64,000 nucleotides of DNA from Methylocaldum sp. 14B (GTDB lineage: Bacteria > Pseudomonadota > Gammaproteobacteria > Methylococcales > Methylococcaceae), in NCBI RefSeq assembly GCF_002005105.1, contig NZ_MSCV01000011.1, positions 96,240-160,239 on the forward strand, in the 5' to 3' direction. A model generated the notes under the pieces. That model saw only the letters and a list, made by a program, of their open reading frames with translations. It searched no databases and was not told the DNA's origin. A program made the position numbers and the translations under genes. The number at the start of each line of letters is the position of its first letter. Positions within the stretch are counted from its first letter, which is position 1. This document shows positions 26,370-34,368 of this stretch, in pieces.

Positions 26370-28555
26370 TGGCGGAAAACATCGTCTGGCTCGATTTCAA
26401 TGATGCACCGGATCAGCAGACGCATGCGTCATCCGATACCGAGGCGCTGCGCAGGGGTCTTCTCGATCGCCTGGAGGCGGTGCTGCTCTACCTGTTCCCA
26501 CAGGGCCGCATCCGCGGCGGCAGGTTCTATGTCGGTGACGTCGACGGCAACCGTGGCAAGAGCCTGGTGGTCGAGCTCGAGGGCGAGCGGCGCGGTCTGT
26601 GGAAGGACTTCGCCTCCGACGAAGGCGGGGATGTCATCGATCTATGGGCGCGCTCGCGGGGGCATTCCGCCCGGCACGACTTTCCCCGGCTCGCGGACGA
26701 GATCCGCCGATGGCTCGGGCTCGCACCGCCCATCGGCCGAGCGAAGCCATCGGATGTCCGCAGCGCACCGATCGACGAGCTCGGCCCCTACACCGCGAAG
26801 TGGGATTACCTCGCGGAGGACGGTCGGCTCATCGCCTGCGTCTACCGCTTCGATCCGCCCACTGGCAAGGAGTACCGCCCCTGGGACGTGCGCGCCCGCC
26901 TATGGCGCGCCCCCGACCCGCGTCCGCTCTACAACCTGCCGGCCGTGGCCCAGGCGCGCGAGGTGGTACTGGTCGAGGGCGAGAAGGCGGCCTCGGCGCT
27001 GATCGGGACGGGCATCACGGCGACCACGGCTATGAACGGCGCGCGGGCCCCGGTGGAGAAAACCGACTGGACGCCGCTCGCCGGCAAACATGTGCTGATC
27101 TGGCCGGATCGCGATGCGCCCGGTTGGGACTACGCGGAGAACGCCGCCCGTGCCTGCGTGGCGGCCGGGGCGGCCTCGGTCGCCATCCTCATGCCGCCGA
27201 CGGACAAGCCCGACAAGTGGGATGCGGCCGACGCCGTGGCCGAGGGCTTCGATTGCGCCGAGTTCATTCGAGAGGGCGAGCGCAGGGTCGTGAAGATCGC
27301 CGCCCCCGGGCTCCCGACCTTCACCCTGGGCATGCTGCTCGACGACGACTCCCCGTTGCCGCCCGACCTCGTCGCGCCCCGCGTGCTCACCCCGGGCGGG
27401 ATGCTCGTCTTCGGCGGCGCGCCCAAGGTGGGCAAGAGCGACTTCCTGCTGGTCTGGCTCACGCACATGGCGGCGGGCGCCACCTTCCTCGCCATGACGC
27501 CGCCGCGCCCGCTGCGGGTGTTCTACCTGCAAGCCGAGGTGCAGTACCACTACCTGCGCGAGCGCGTGAAGGAGATCCGCCTCCCGCCCAGTCGCCTGGG
27601 TGCGGCACGCGCCAACTTCGTCGCCACGCCCCAGCTGCGCCTGGTGCTGGACGACGCCGGGATCAATCAGGTCATCCCCGCCATCGCGCAGGCCTTCGGC
27701 GGCGAGCCGCCCGACATCATCGCCATCGATCCCATCCGCAACGTCTTCGACGGCGGGGACGCCGGCGGCGAGAACGACAACGCCGCCATGCTGTTCTTCC
27801 TGTCGCAGCGGGTGGAACGCCTGCGCGACGCGGTGAACCCGGACGCCGGCGTCGTGCTGGCCCACCACACCAAGAAGCTCGGCAAGAAGCAGTTCGAGGA
27901 GGACCCGTTCCAGGCCCTGGCCGGGGCCGGGAGTCTGCGCGGCTACTACACCACCGGCATGCTGCTGTTTCGCCCGGACGAGACACGCACCACGCGCCAG
28001 CTGATCTTCGAACTGCGCAACGGCGCGGCCATCCCCTCGATGCACGTGGACAAGATCCGCGGCGAGTGGCGGGAGGTCGATGCCAACGAGCGGCTGGTGA
28101 TGAAGGACTACGGCGAGCGCCTCGATGCCGAGCGCCGGCGCAAGCGCGACGCCATCCTGCAGATCCTGTTCGACGAGGCGGCCCAGGGGCGCTGCTACAC
28201 CGCCAACCAGTTCGCGGAAAGCTTCGAGGGCAAGGCGGGGCTCGGCGGCGAGCGCACCATCCGCGAGCGCCTCTCCGCGCTCTCGACCCAGGGCTACATC
28301 AAGTACTTCCGCAACGCGCAGGACTACGGCCTGCCGCCCGCCCGCACCAAGTTCGGCTACCTGTGCGTCGAGGCGATGGTGCTGCGCTCGGTCGTCGGCG
28401 AGCCCGATCCAGACACCGGCGAAGTGTCGCTGCGCGAACTGCCGGTGCTGCCCACCCACTTCAAATGCCCGCAATCGGGGGCCGCGCTGCCGGTCGAGAA
28501 CCCCGAGGTGTGGGTTTACCAAGACGACCTGAACGACCCCGAGGAGCCCGCATGA
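26369..28555 (+). CDS. Phage primase-helicase (Toprim plus RepA-like ATPase)
   Basis: 728-residue fusion. N-terminal primase-like part with ERRGLWKDFASDEGGDVIDLWA, a Toprim core with VEGEK (about residue 200) and the metal-binding LIWPDRDAPG, then a RecA/RepA-type ATPase with Walker A GAPKVGKS (about 350), Walker B IIAIDPIRN and VLAHHTKK. A C-terminal winged-helix part follows. It should prime and unwind at the phage origin. ATG at 26369 overlaps the nuclease stop. The repeat cluster right after this gene is a candidate origin. Confidence 0.9.
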   Translation: MAENIVWLDFNDAPDQQTHASSDTEALRRGLLDRLEAVLLYLFPQGRIRGGRFYVGDVDGNRGKSLVVELEGERRGLWKDFASDEGGDVIDLWARSRGHSARHDFPRLADEIRRWLGLAPPIGRAKPSDVRSAPIDELGPYTAKWDYLAEDGRLIACVYRFDPPTGKEYRPWDVRARLWRAPDPRPLYNLPAVAQAREVVLVEGEKAASALIGTGITATTAMNGARAPVEKTDWTPLAGKHVLIWPDRDAPGWDYAENAARACVAAGAASVAILMPPTDKPDKWDAADAVAEGFDCAEFIREGERRVVKIAAPGLPTFTLGMLLDDDSPLPPDLVAPRVLTPGGMLVFGGAPKVGKSDFLLVWLTHMAAGATFLAMTPPRPLRVFYLQAEVQYHYLRERVKEIRLPPSRLGAARANFVATPQLRLVLDDAGINQVIPAIAQAFGGEPPDIIAIDPIRNVFDGGDAGGENDNAAMLFFLSQRVERLRDAVNPDAGVVLAHHTKKLGKKQFEEDPFQALAGAGSLRGYYTTGMLLFRPDETRTTRQLIFELRNGAAIPSMHVDKIRGEWREVDANERLVMKDYGERLDAERRRKRDAILQILFDEAAQGRCYTANQFAESFEGKAGLGGERTIRERLSALSTQGYIKYFRNAQDYGLPPARTKFGYLCVEAMVLRSVVGEPDPDTGEVSLRELPVLPTHFKCPQSGAALPVENPEVWVYQDDLNDPEEPA

Positions 28556-28564
28556 ACACGCACA

Positions 28565-28764
28565 GCCAAGTTGGCAAAACCGCTGCCAACTTCCCCCCGG
28601 TTTTCAGAGACGTTGGCAAGTTGGCAAACGCCTGCCAACTTGAATCCCATACTGATCAACGTGTTAGGGAGTTGTCGGCAGGTTGGCAAGTTGGCAACGC
28701 TGCCAACTTGCCAACTTCCCCAAACCCGCGTGGTTGCTGGGTTTCCGGAGATTTCCAAGTTGGC
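28565..28764. repeat. Cluster of AAGTTGGCA inverted repeats (candidate origin/control region)
   Basis: Perfect inverted pairs of AAGTTGGCA/TGCCAACTT at 28568-28576/28584-28592 and 28618-28626/28633-28641. There is also a 15-bp perfect pair GTTGGCAAGTTGGCA at 28682-28696 with its complement at 28701-28715, and a single half-site near 28756. Flanking partial copies bring the total to about ten. The block is lower in GC than its neighbours and follows the primase-helicase gene directly, as an iteron-type origin would. Confidence 0.75.
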
Positions 28765-28769
28765 GAAAA

Positions 28770-28795
28770 CTCCCTCCCCCCTTCGGGGGGAGAGG
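28770..28795 (+). terminator. Strong GC hairpin with TTCG loop
   Basis: CTCCCCCC, TTCG, GGGGGGAG at about 28774-28793. A very stable stem just upstream of the proposed resolvase start, with no T-run; it may control transcript passage into the resolvase gene or shield its 5' end. Confidence 0.5.
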
Positions 28796-28803
28796 AACAC
28801 GCG

Positions 28804-29331
28804 GTGTCCTCTCCCCCGACCCGAAGGGGTCTGCCCGGCACGGAAGGTCGGGATCGGGGACCGGGCACTGCCATCCTGAGCCTCGACCTCGGCACCCGGA
28901 CCGGCTGGGCGCTGCTCGGCCGTGACGGCTCCATCACCAGCGGCTCGGAGTCCTTCAAGCCCCGGCGCTTCGAGGGCGGCGGCATGCGTTACCTGCGCTT
29001 CAAGCGCTGGCTCACCGAGGTCAAACAATCGGCGGACGGGCTGGATGCGGTGTACTTCGAGGAGGTGCGCCGCCACGCCGGAGTGGATGCCGCCCACGCC
29101 TACGGCGGCTTCATGGCCCAGCTGACCGCCTGGTGCGAGCACCACGGCATCCCGTACCAGGGTGTGCCGGTGGGCACGATCAAGAAGCACGCCACCGGCA
29201 AGGGCAACGCCGGCAAGCAGGAGATGGTGGCCGCCATGCAGGCCCTGGGTTTCCGGCCCGCGGACGACAACGAGGCCGACGCGCTGGCACTGCTGATGTG
29301 GGCGATCGCGACGCAGGAGGTGCCGGCATGA
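28804..29331 (+). CDS. RuvC-like Holliday-junction resolvase
   Basis: RNase H-fold resolvase. Catalytic acidic residues appear in ILSLDLGTRTGWALLG, AVYFEEV and DDNEADALALL, the RuvC/phage resolvase pattern. The frame is open back to an ATG at 28552, but those 84 codons run through the AAGTTGGCA repeat cluster and a hairpin and are low in complexity. A GTG at 28804, preceded by GGAGAGGAA, gives a normal 175-residue enzyme and is preferred. The stop overlaps the next gene in ATGA. Confidence 0.82.
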   Translation: MSSPPTRRGLPGTEGRDRGPGTAILSLDLGTRTGWALLGRDGSITSGSESFKPRRFEGGGMRYLRFKRWLTEVKQSADGLDAVYFEEVRRHAGVDAAHAYGGFMAQLTAWCEHHGIPYQGVPVGTIKKHATGKGNAGKQEMVAAMQALGFRPADDNEADALALLMWAIATQEVPA

Positions 29332-29543
29332 ACGCGCCCAACCCCCACTATCGTTGCCCCCTGGGGCGCCTGCAACCGACTCGCCCGGACGTCGATGTCA
29401 TCAAACGCGACGGCTGGCGCGACCAGGGCATCCTGGTGGTGTCGCTCGACGACGAGCGGCTGGACTGGATCGAGCGGGAGCTGGTGAAGCGCATCGGCGA
29501 GCGGCTCTACGGTCGCCTGGGAGACGGCCATGTGGAGCGTTGA
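29328..29543 (+). CDS. Small phage protein, unknown (71 aa)
   Basis: 71-residue product overlapping the resolvase stop by 4 bp and the next gene by 14 bp. The C-terminal half is helical and charged (DDERLDWIERELVKRIGERLYG). No family recognised; tight translational coupling argues it is real. Confidence 0.7.
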   Translation: MNAPNPHYRCPLGRLQPTRPDVDVIKRDGWRDQGILVVSLDDERLDWIERELVKRIGERLYGRLGDGHVER

Positions 29544-29925
29544 CGGCGTCGCCGAGCGCTTCCGGGAGGCCGCCCAGACCGCGCGGCGCCTGCCGCCCGT
29601 GCGCGTCCAGGGCTACTTCAACACCTGGCCGGCCATCCTGCGCCAGCCGTGGGAGACCTACTCCGGCGACGACGTGCTGTACCGCTTTCCGCCCGACCCG
29701 GCCGCCATCGACCGCATGGAGGAGACCATGCGCTGGGTGCTGTGGCTCACCGAGGAGCAGCGCCATCTCGTCTGGATGCGCGCCGAGGAACGGGGGTGGC
29801 GGGAGATCTGCCGGCGCTTCGGCTGTGACCGCACCACGGCTTGGCGGCGGTGGCAGAAGGCGCTCGACATCGTCGCCTGCCGTCTGAACGAGCAGACCCG
29901 CCGGACGGTGGCCAGCCTTTCATGA
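29530..29925 (+). CDS. DUF6362 helix-turn-helix phage protein
   Basis: 131-residue protein starting MWSVDGVAERFREAAQTARRLPPVR, typical of DUF6362. The C-terminal half has a sigma-like HTH (LTEEQRHLVWMRAEERGWREICRRFGCDRTTAWRRWQKAL). Proteins at this position in related phages sit at the end of the early block, before the late genes, and a late-transcription control role is plausible. Confidence 0.82.
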   Translation: MWSVDGVAERFREAAQTARRLPPVRVQGYFNTWPAILRQPWETYSGDDVLYRFPPDPAAIDRMEETMRWVLWLTEEQRHLVWMRAEERGWREICRRFGCDRTTAWRRWQKALDIVACRLNEQTRRTVASLS

Positions 29926-30370
29926 GTGAAGTTGCGGGTCGTTTCCAAAGCGATCCAAGCCATGCGTGCGGATGCGGAAAGATGCCGGTTTCGAGCCATT
30001 TTGGACGTGCAACACTTCACCCGTTTTTGCGCTAGGATTTCGCTAACCTCGCGAGAGAAGCATGTGCGAAGGCCACGGAGCGATCCGTGGCCTTCGTCGT
30101 TTCTGCCTTCGCGATCCGACCCGCCGAGCGCGATGGGTCCTTCCTGGCCGAAAAGCCATGCGGGGGGCGCGAGCGCGATGCTTTTCTAGCGTCAGAGTGC
30201 AAACCGGGGTTTGCACGGTTTGCGGTTTGCAGGCCCCATCCCTGGGGCCTGCCGCTTCGCGGTCAGCCTGCGGCTGTCCAAATCCGCTCCAGGCGGATTT
30301 GTGCACTCCCCGATACACATCAAGCCCGCCCACGGTCCTCCGTCGGCGGGCTTTCCATTTCGAGGTTCCG
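29926..30370. other. Gene-free 445-bp region with an array of inverted repeats
   Basis: No convincing gene. From 30067 to 30353 it holds at least five perfect inverted repeats: a 13-bp stem with GCGA loop (30067-30096), GTGCAAACC (30197-30216), AGGCCCCA (30231-30250), AAATCCGC (30280-30300) and AAGCCCGCC (30322-30353). Three direct GGTTTGC copies lie at 30208-30230. It may be a terminator cluster, a structured RNA or a control region at the early/late boundary. Confidence 0.6.
30067..30100 (+). terminator. Terminator hairpin ending the early operon
   Basis: CGAAGGCCACGGA (30067-30079), loop GCGA, exact complement (30084-30096), then TCGTTT. About 140 bp after the DUF6362 stop. Confidence 0.75.
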
Positions 30371-30373
30371 ATC

Positions 30374-31795
30374 CTGAACACACTCAACGTCGAATACCGC
30401 AAGGTCGAGACGCTGATCCCCTACGCCCGCAATCCGCGCACCCACAGCGACGAGCAGGTCGCGCGCATCGCCGCCAGCATCGCCGAGTTCGGCTGGACCA
30501 ACCCCATCCTGGTCGATGGCGAGCATGGCGTGATCGCCGGCCACGGCCGGCTGCTGGCCGCACGCAAGCTGGGGCTGACCGAGGTGCCGGTGATCGAGCT
30601 CGCGCACCTCACCCCGGCGCAGAAGCGCGCCTACGTGATCGCCGACAACCGGCTCGCGCTCGATGCCGGCTGGGACGAGGCCATGTTAGCGCTGGAGTTC
30701 GCGGAGCTGGCCGACGCCGGCTTCGATCTGGACCTGACCGGCTTCTCTGCCTCCGAGATCGAAGGCCTGCTCGACCACATCGAGGAGACGGAACCGTCCG
30801 CCGATGAGGACGAGCGCGCTTTGGTCCCCGACGCGGACGAGGACGACGTCACGCCGCCCACGGTTGCGGTCACGCGACCCGGCGATCTGTGGCTCCTGGG
30901 CGAACACCGGCTGCTCTGCGCCGACAGCAGCGACGCGGCCGCCGTCGCGCGCCTCCTCGATGGCGAGCGCGCTCACCTGCTGTTCACGAGTCCTCCTTAC
31001 GCGAACCAGCGCGACTACACCACCGGCGGGATCGATGACTGGAACGCGCTCATGCAGGGCGTGTTCGGCGCCGCCCGCGGCGCGTTGCGCGAGGACGCGC
31101 AAATCCTGGTCAACCTCGGCCTCGTCCATCGCGACGGCGAGTGGCAGCCGTACTGGGACGGCTGGATCGAATGGATACGCACCCAGGGCTGGCGCCGCTT
31201 CGGCTGGTACGTCTGGGACCAGTCGGTGACCGTGCCCGGCGACTGGGCCGGGCGCCTCGCACCGCGCCACGAGTTCGTATTCCACTTCAACCGCCAGGCG
31301 CGCAAGCCGAACAAGATCGTGCCCTGCAAGTGGGCCGGTCACGAGACGCACCTGCGCGCCGACGGCTCCTCCACCGCGATGCGCGCCAAGGACGGCAAGG
31401 TCGGCGAATGGAACCACGCCGGACAGCCCACGCAGGAGTTCCGCATCCCGGATTCCGTCGTCGAGGTGACGCGCCAGCGCGGCCGCATCGGTGAAGGCAT
31501 CGACCATCCGGCCGTATTCCCGCTGGGCCTGCCGAAGTTCTTCATCGAGGCCTACACCGACGCGGGCGAGATCGTCTTCGAGCCGTTCTCCGGCGGCGGC
31601 ACCACGCTGCTGGCCGGGCAACTCACCGACCGCAAAGTGCGCGCCATCGAGCTCGCGCCCGAGTACGTCGACGTCGCGCTGCGCCGCTGGCTGCAGCACC
31701 ACCCGGGCATGGAGCCCGTGCTCGCGGCCACCGGCCAGCCCTTCGCCGAGGTCGCGGCCGAGCGCTTGGGCGAGACGGCGGAGGCGGCCGCGTGA
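30374..31795 (+). CDS. ParB-like nuclease domain / DNA methyltransferase fusion, copy 1
   Basis: 473-residue fusion. The N-terminal ParB/Srx domain (VEYRKVETLIPYARNPRTHSDEQV, GHGRLLAARKLG) is followed by a Type II DNA N4/N6 methyltransferase with SPPY (about residue 205) and FEPFSGGGTT (about 400). It should methylate phage or host DNA, possibly to escape restriction. No ATG is available at the conserved N-terminus: I propose a CTG at 30374 with CGAGG 8 bp upstream. Longer frames from 30062 pass through the hairpin array. It overlaps the second copy by 4 bp. Confidence 0.85.
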   Translation: MNTLNVEYRKVETLIPYARNPRTHSDEQVARIAASIAEFGWTNPILVDGEHGVIAGHGRLLAARKLGLTEVPVIELAHLTPAQKRAYVIADNRLALDAGWDEAMLALEFAELADAGFDLDLTGFSASEIEGLLDHIEETEPSADEDERALVPDADEDDVTPPTVAVTRPGDLWLLGEHRLLCADSSDAAAVARLLDGERAHLLFTSPPYANQRDYTTGGIDDWNALMQGVFGAARGALREDAQILVNLGLVHRDGEWQPYWDGWIEWIRTQGWRRFGWYVWDQSVTVPGDWAGRLAPRHEFVFHFNRQARKPNKIVPCKWAGHETHLRADGSSTAMRAKDGKVGEWNHAGQPTQEFRIPDSVVEVTRQRGRIGEGIDHPAVFPLGLPKFFIEAYTDAGEIVFEPFSGGGTTLLAGQLTDRKVRAIELAPEYVDVALRRWLQHHPGMEPVLAATGQPFAEVAAERLGETAEAAA

Positions 31796-33057
31796 ACTGG
31801 TTCGCCGAGCGCATTGAGCACTGGCCGATGGACAAGCTACTGCCCTACGCGCGGAACGCCCGCCAGCACTCGGACGAGCAGATCGCCCAGATCGCGGCCT
31901 CCATCGCCGAGTTCGGCTTCGTCAATCCCTGCCTGGTCGGCGCCGACGGTGTGCTGGTCGCTGGCCATGGGCGGCTCGCCGCCGCGCGCAAGCTGGGCCT
32001 TTCCACCGTGCCGGTGGTGGTGCTCGATCACCTGACGCCAACGCAGCGCCGGGCGCTGGTGCTCGCCGATAACCGGCTCGCGGAGCTCTCGACCTGGGAC
32101 GATGCGCTACTGCGCATCGAACTTGAGGCACTGCAGGACGAAGGCTTCGACCTCGATTTGACCGGTTTCGATGCCGATGCGTTGGCCGAGCTACTGGCCG
32201 GTGAGGAGCCAGAGCACGAAGGCCAGACCGAGGACGACGCCGTCCCGGAGATGCCGGAAGAGCCGGTGTCGAAGCCGGGCGACGTCTGGAGGCTGGGGCC
32301 GCACCGCCTGGTCTGCGGCGATGCGACCGCGGCAGAGGCCTACGCGCAGCTGTTCCCGGACGGCGAGCGGGCGGACATGGTCTTCACCGATCCGCCGTAC
32401 AACGTGAACTACGCCAACAGCGCCAAGGACAAGCTGCGGGGCAAGCACCGTCCCATTCTCAACGACGCGCTCGGCGCAGGCTTTCACGACTTTCTCTACG
32501 ACGCGCTGTCGCTGCTCGTTGCTCACACCCGCGGCGCGATCTACGTCGCCATGTCGTCGAGCGAGCTCGACACCCTGCAGGCGGCGTTCCGCTCTGCCGG
32601 CGGCCACTGGTCTACGTTCATCATCTGGGCGAAGAACACCTTCACGCTGGGCCGCGCCGACTACCAGCGCCAGTACGAGCCGATCCTCTACGGTTGGCCC
32701 GAGGGCGCGGAGCGCTACTGGTGCGGCGACCGCGACCAGGGCGACGTCTGGCAGATCAAGAAGCCGCAGAAGAACGACCTGCACCCGACCATGAAGCCAG
32801 TGGAGTTGGTCGAACGGGCGATCCGCAATTCGAGTCGTCCCGGCGACGTGGTGCTGGACCCCTTCGGCGGTTCCGGCACCACCCTGATCGCCGCCGAGAA
32901 GTCAGGGCGCGTGGCGCGCCTGATCGAACTCGACCCGAAGTATGCGGACGTGATCGTGCGGCGCTGGCAGGACTGGACGGGCAAGCAGACCACCCGCGAA
33001 TCGGATGGCCTGGCGTTCGATCAGGCGGCGACTTCCTCCTGGACGATCTCGCAGTGA
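31792..33057 (+). CDS. ParB-like nuclease domain / DNA methyltransferase fusion, copy 2
   Basis: 421-residue paralogue of the preceding gene with the same ParB/Srx domain (WPMDKLLPYARNARQHSDEQI, GHGRLAAARKLG). The methyltransferase half has FTDPPYNVNY (about 197) and VLDPFGGSGTTLIAAE (about 355). The different DPPY/SPPY motifs and diverged target region suggest a different DNA target from copy 1. The GTG start is in a 4-bp overlap. Its 3' end overlaps the convergent 122-residue gene by 37 bp. Confidence 0.9.
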   Translation: MNWFAERIEHWPMDKLLPYARNARQHSDEQIAQIAASIAEFGFVNPCLVGADGVLVAGHGRLAAARKLGLSTVPVVVLDHLTPTQRRALVLADNRLAELSTWDDALLRIELEALQDEGFDLDLTGFDADALAELLAGEEPEHEGQTEDDAVPEMPEEPVSKPGDVWRLGPHRLVCGDATAAEAYAQLFPDGERADMVFTDPPYNVNYANSAKDKLRGKHRPILNDALGAGFHDFLYDALSLLVAHTRGAIYVAMSSSELDTLQAAFRSAGGHWSTFIIWAKNTFTLGRADYQRQYEPILYGWPEGAERYWCGDRDQGDVWQIKKPQKNDLHPTMKPVELVERAIRNSSRPGDVVLDPFGGSGTTLIAAEKSGRVARLIELDPKYADVIVRRWQDWTGKQTTRESDGLAFDQAATSSWTISQ

Positions 33058-33389
33058 ATCACGAACCCGGTCAGATAAGGAAGCCCGCGCGGAATACCGT
33101 AGTCCTTACTGGTGCGGCGTCCGATGGTCCATTCCATCCACTGCCGGGTGGCGGCGCGGATCGCGTCGTGGAGGGCATGGCCCGCATGCATGCGGTTGAG
33201 GACTTCGTCCGCGAAGTGGCGTCCGTGGCGGCTGTCGAGGAAGGCCCGCACCGCTTCGAAGGGCTGTCCCGTAGCGTCTGAGATGGCGTTCATCGCGATG
33301 GGCCAGGCGGCTTGCGCGTGCGCGTCCATCGTGCCCCAGAAGCCCCAGGCTTCGTTGCGGGTGGCGGGAATCGTTTTGGCGATGGTCAT
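33021..33389 (-). CDS. Hypothetical protein of the DUF3489 group (122 aa)
   Basis: 122-residue soluble protein, starting MTIAKTIPATRNEAWGFWG at an ATG with GAAGGAAA upstream. No function known. The C-terminal part runs on the strand opposite to the end of methyltransferase 2. Its start lies 34 bp from dispersed element B, shared with the DUF3489 and DUF6900 genes, which marks it as part of that group. Confidence 0.75.
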   Translation of the reverse strand: MTIAKTIPATRNEAWGFWGTMDAHAQAAWPIAMNAISDATGQPFEAVRAFLDSRHGRHFADEVLNRMHAGHALHDAIRAATRQWMEWTIGRRTSKDYGIPRGLPYLTGFVIHCEIVQEEVAA

Positions 33390-33423
33390 CGTTGTTTCCT
33401 TCGTTGATCGTTGCGACACACGT

Positions 33424-33454
33424 ATGAACGCGCTGCTGGCGCGGGAAGCCAAGC
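33424..33454 (-). repeat. 31-bp dispersed element, copy B
   Basis: ATGAACGCGCTG, 10 variable bases, AAGCCAAGC (plus strand), 34 bp before the 122-residue gene. The 3' part is also one arm of a 12-bp perfect inverted repeat, GGGAAGCCAAGC (33443-33454) and its complement (33462-33473), just after the DUF3489 stop. Confidence 0.78.
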
Positions 33455-33473
33455 GTTTTCTGCTTGGCTTCCC
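33443..33473 (-). terminator. 12-bp perfect stem-loop after DUF3489
   Basis: Arms 33443-33454 and 33462-33473 with a 7-nt loop, 12 bp past the DUF3489 stop. No T-run; the stem shares sequence with element B. Confidence 0.5.
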
Positions 33474-33485
33474 ATTCCGCTCGAA

Positions 33486-34001
33486 TCACGCGATCCGGTA
33501 GATGCGCTCGCCGCCCTCGGGCTTGTCCGAGGTGATGGTGAGGCCCAGCTTTTTCTTGAAGGCGTTGGCAAAGGTGCCGCGCACCGTGTGCGCCTGCCAG
33601 CCGGTGAGTTCGCAGATCTGGCGCACCGTCGCGCCCTCCGGGCGCCGGAGCATCGCGATGACTTGGGCCTGCTTGCTGTTCTCGCGGGTGCGGGGCTTGG
33701 TCTCGGCGCGCTGCGGTGCCCAGGTGGCTTCGGCGGCTGCGACCTCCGCCTCGAGATCCGCATCTGCCTCCGCCGGCGCCGGCGCGGGACGCGGGCGCCC
33801 CAGGGCCTCGTAACCCTCGGCGGCGACGAACCAGGCGGGACCAATGGTGGTGATCAGGGCCCGATTGCAGAGGCCGTCCAGCACCTTCTTGCGGGCGCCG
33901 CCTTTCACGTTGTCGGGGAACCACTCGATCTTGCCGCCGGTGTGCTCGACGGCGTAGGCCAGGATGGCGTGCTGGGCGGGGGTGAGTTGGATGGTGCTCA
34001 T
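33486..34001 (-). CDS. DUF3489 protein
   Basis: 171-residue DUF3489 protein. The conserved C-terminal HTH-like block is RRPEGATVRQICELTGWQAHTVRGTFANAFKKKLGLTITSDKPEGGERIYRI. An N-terminal domain (MSTIQLTPAQHAILAYAVEHTGG) and an Ala/Glu-rich linker precede it. In many genomes DUF3489 sits beside DUF2924 and a serine recombinase; here it is 18 kb away but carries the same 31-bp leader element, 34 bp before its start. Probable DNA-binding role. Confidence 0.85.
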   Translation of the reverse strand: MSTIQLTPAQHAILAYAVEHTGGKIEWFPDNVKGGARKKVLDGLCNRALITTIGPAWFVAAEGYEALGRPRPAPAPAEADADLEAEVAAAEATWAPQRAETKPRTRENSKQAQVIAMLRRPEGATVRQICELTGWQAHTVRGTFANAFKKKLGLTITSDKPEGGERIYRIA

Positions 34002-34035
34002 TCGATGCTCCTTCGTGGTGGTTGATGGTGTGGTC

Positions 34036-34066
34036 ATGAACGCGCTGTTCTCTGGAGAAGCCAAGC
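34036..34066 (-). repeat. 31-bp dispersed element, copy C
   Basis: Same 12 + 10 + 9 layout, 34 bp before the DUF3489 start. The variable part contains TTCTCTGGAGAA, a small perfect palindrome. Confidence 0.78.
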
Positions 34067-34082
34067 GCCTTCCGCTGCTTTC

Positions 34083-34271
34083 TCAGCCCTGCCGCGCGGC
34101 CTGCCGGCCTGCCTGGTAGGCGGCTATCAAGGCGCTCTTGACGGCCCAGACGCTGACCTCATGGAAGTCCAGCCGGTCGCTGTTGCGGGTTTCCAGGGTG
34201 TCGATGAACAGGTGATCCAGCGCGATCTGCTGCAGCTGCCGGTCGATGTCCTTTTCGGCTTGCTCGGTCAC
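34083..34271 (-). CDS. DUF6900 protein
   Basis: 62-residue protein with the DUF6900 pattern QIALDHLFIDTLETRNSDRLDFHEVSVWAVKSALIAAYQAG. The start is a GTG with GAGGAG about 8 bp upstream. It is the first of three small minus-strand genes, each with its own copy of the 31-bp element. Function unknown; the family accompanies DUF3489 in many elements. Confidence 0.82.
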   Translation of the reverse strand: MTEQAEKDIDRQLQQIALDHLFIDTLETRNSDRLDFHEVSVWAVKSALIAAYQAGRQAARQG

Positions 34272-34306
34272 GTGCTTCTCCTCGAGGTGTCGTTGATGGT
34301 GATGAC

Positions 34307-34337
34307 ATGAACGCGCTGTCCCCGAGAGAAGCCAAGC
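34307..34337 (-). repeat. 31-bp dispersed element, copy D
   Basis: Same 12 + 10 + 9 layout, 35 bp before the DUF6900 GTG start. It lies in the divergent gap between DUF6900 and the terminase small subunit. Confidence 0.78.
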
Positions 34338-34368
34338 TGAATCCGAGCGGGAAGGCGCCCAATGCTTG

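Noticed and set aside
28565..28764. CRISPR array
   Set aside because: Repeats are short, inverted and irregularly spaced, with no spacers of equal length and no cas genes.
28552..28803. 84-codon N-terminal extension of the resolvase
   Set aside because: Encoded by the repeat cluster and a hairpin; a GTG with a strong ribosome-binding site right before the conserved domain gives the normal length.
30062..30373. 104-codon N-terminal extension of methyltransferase 1
   Set aside because: Runs through the terminator and the hairpin array and has no conserved residues; the ParB domain begins at about 30374.
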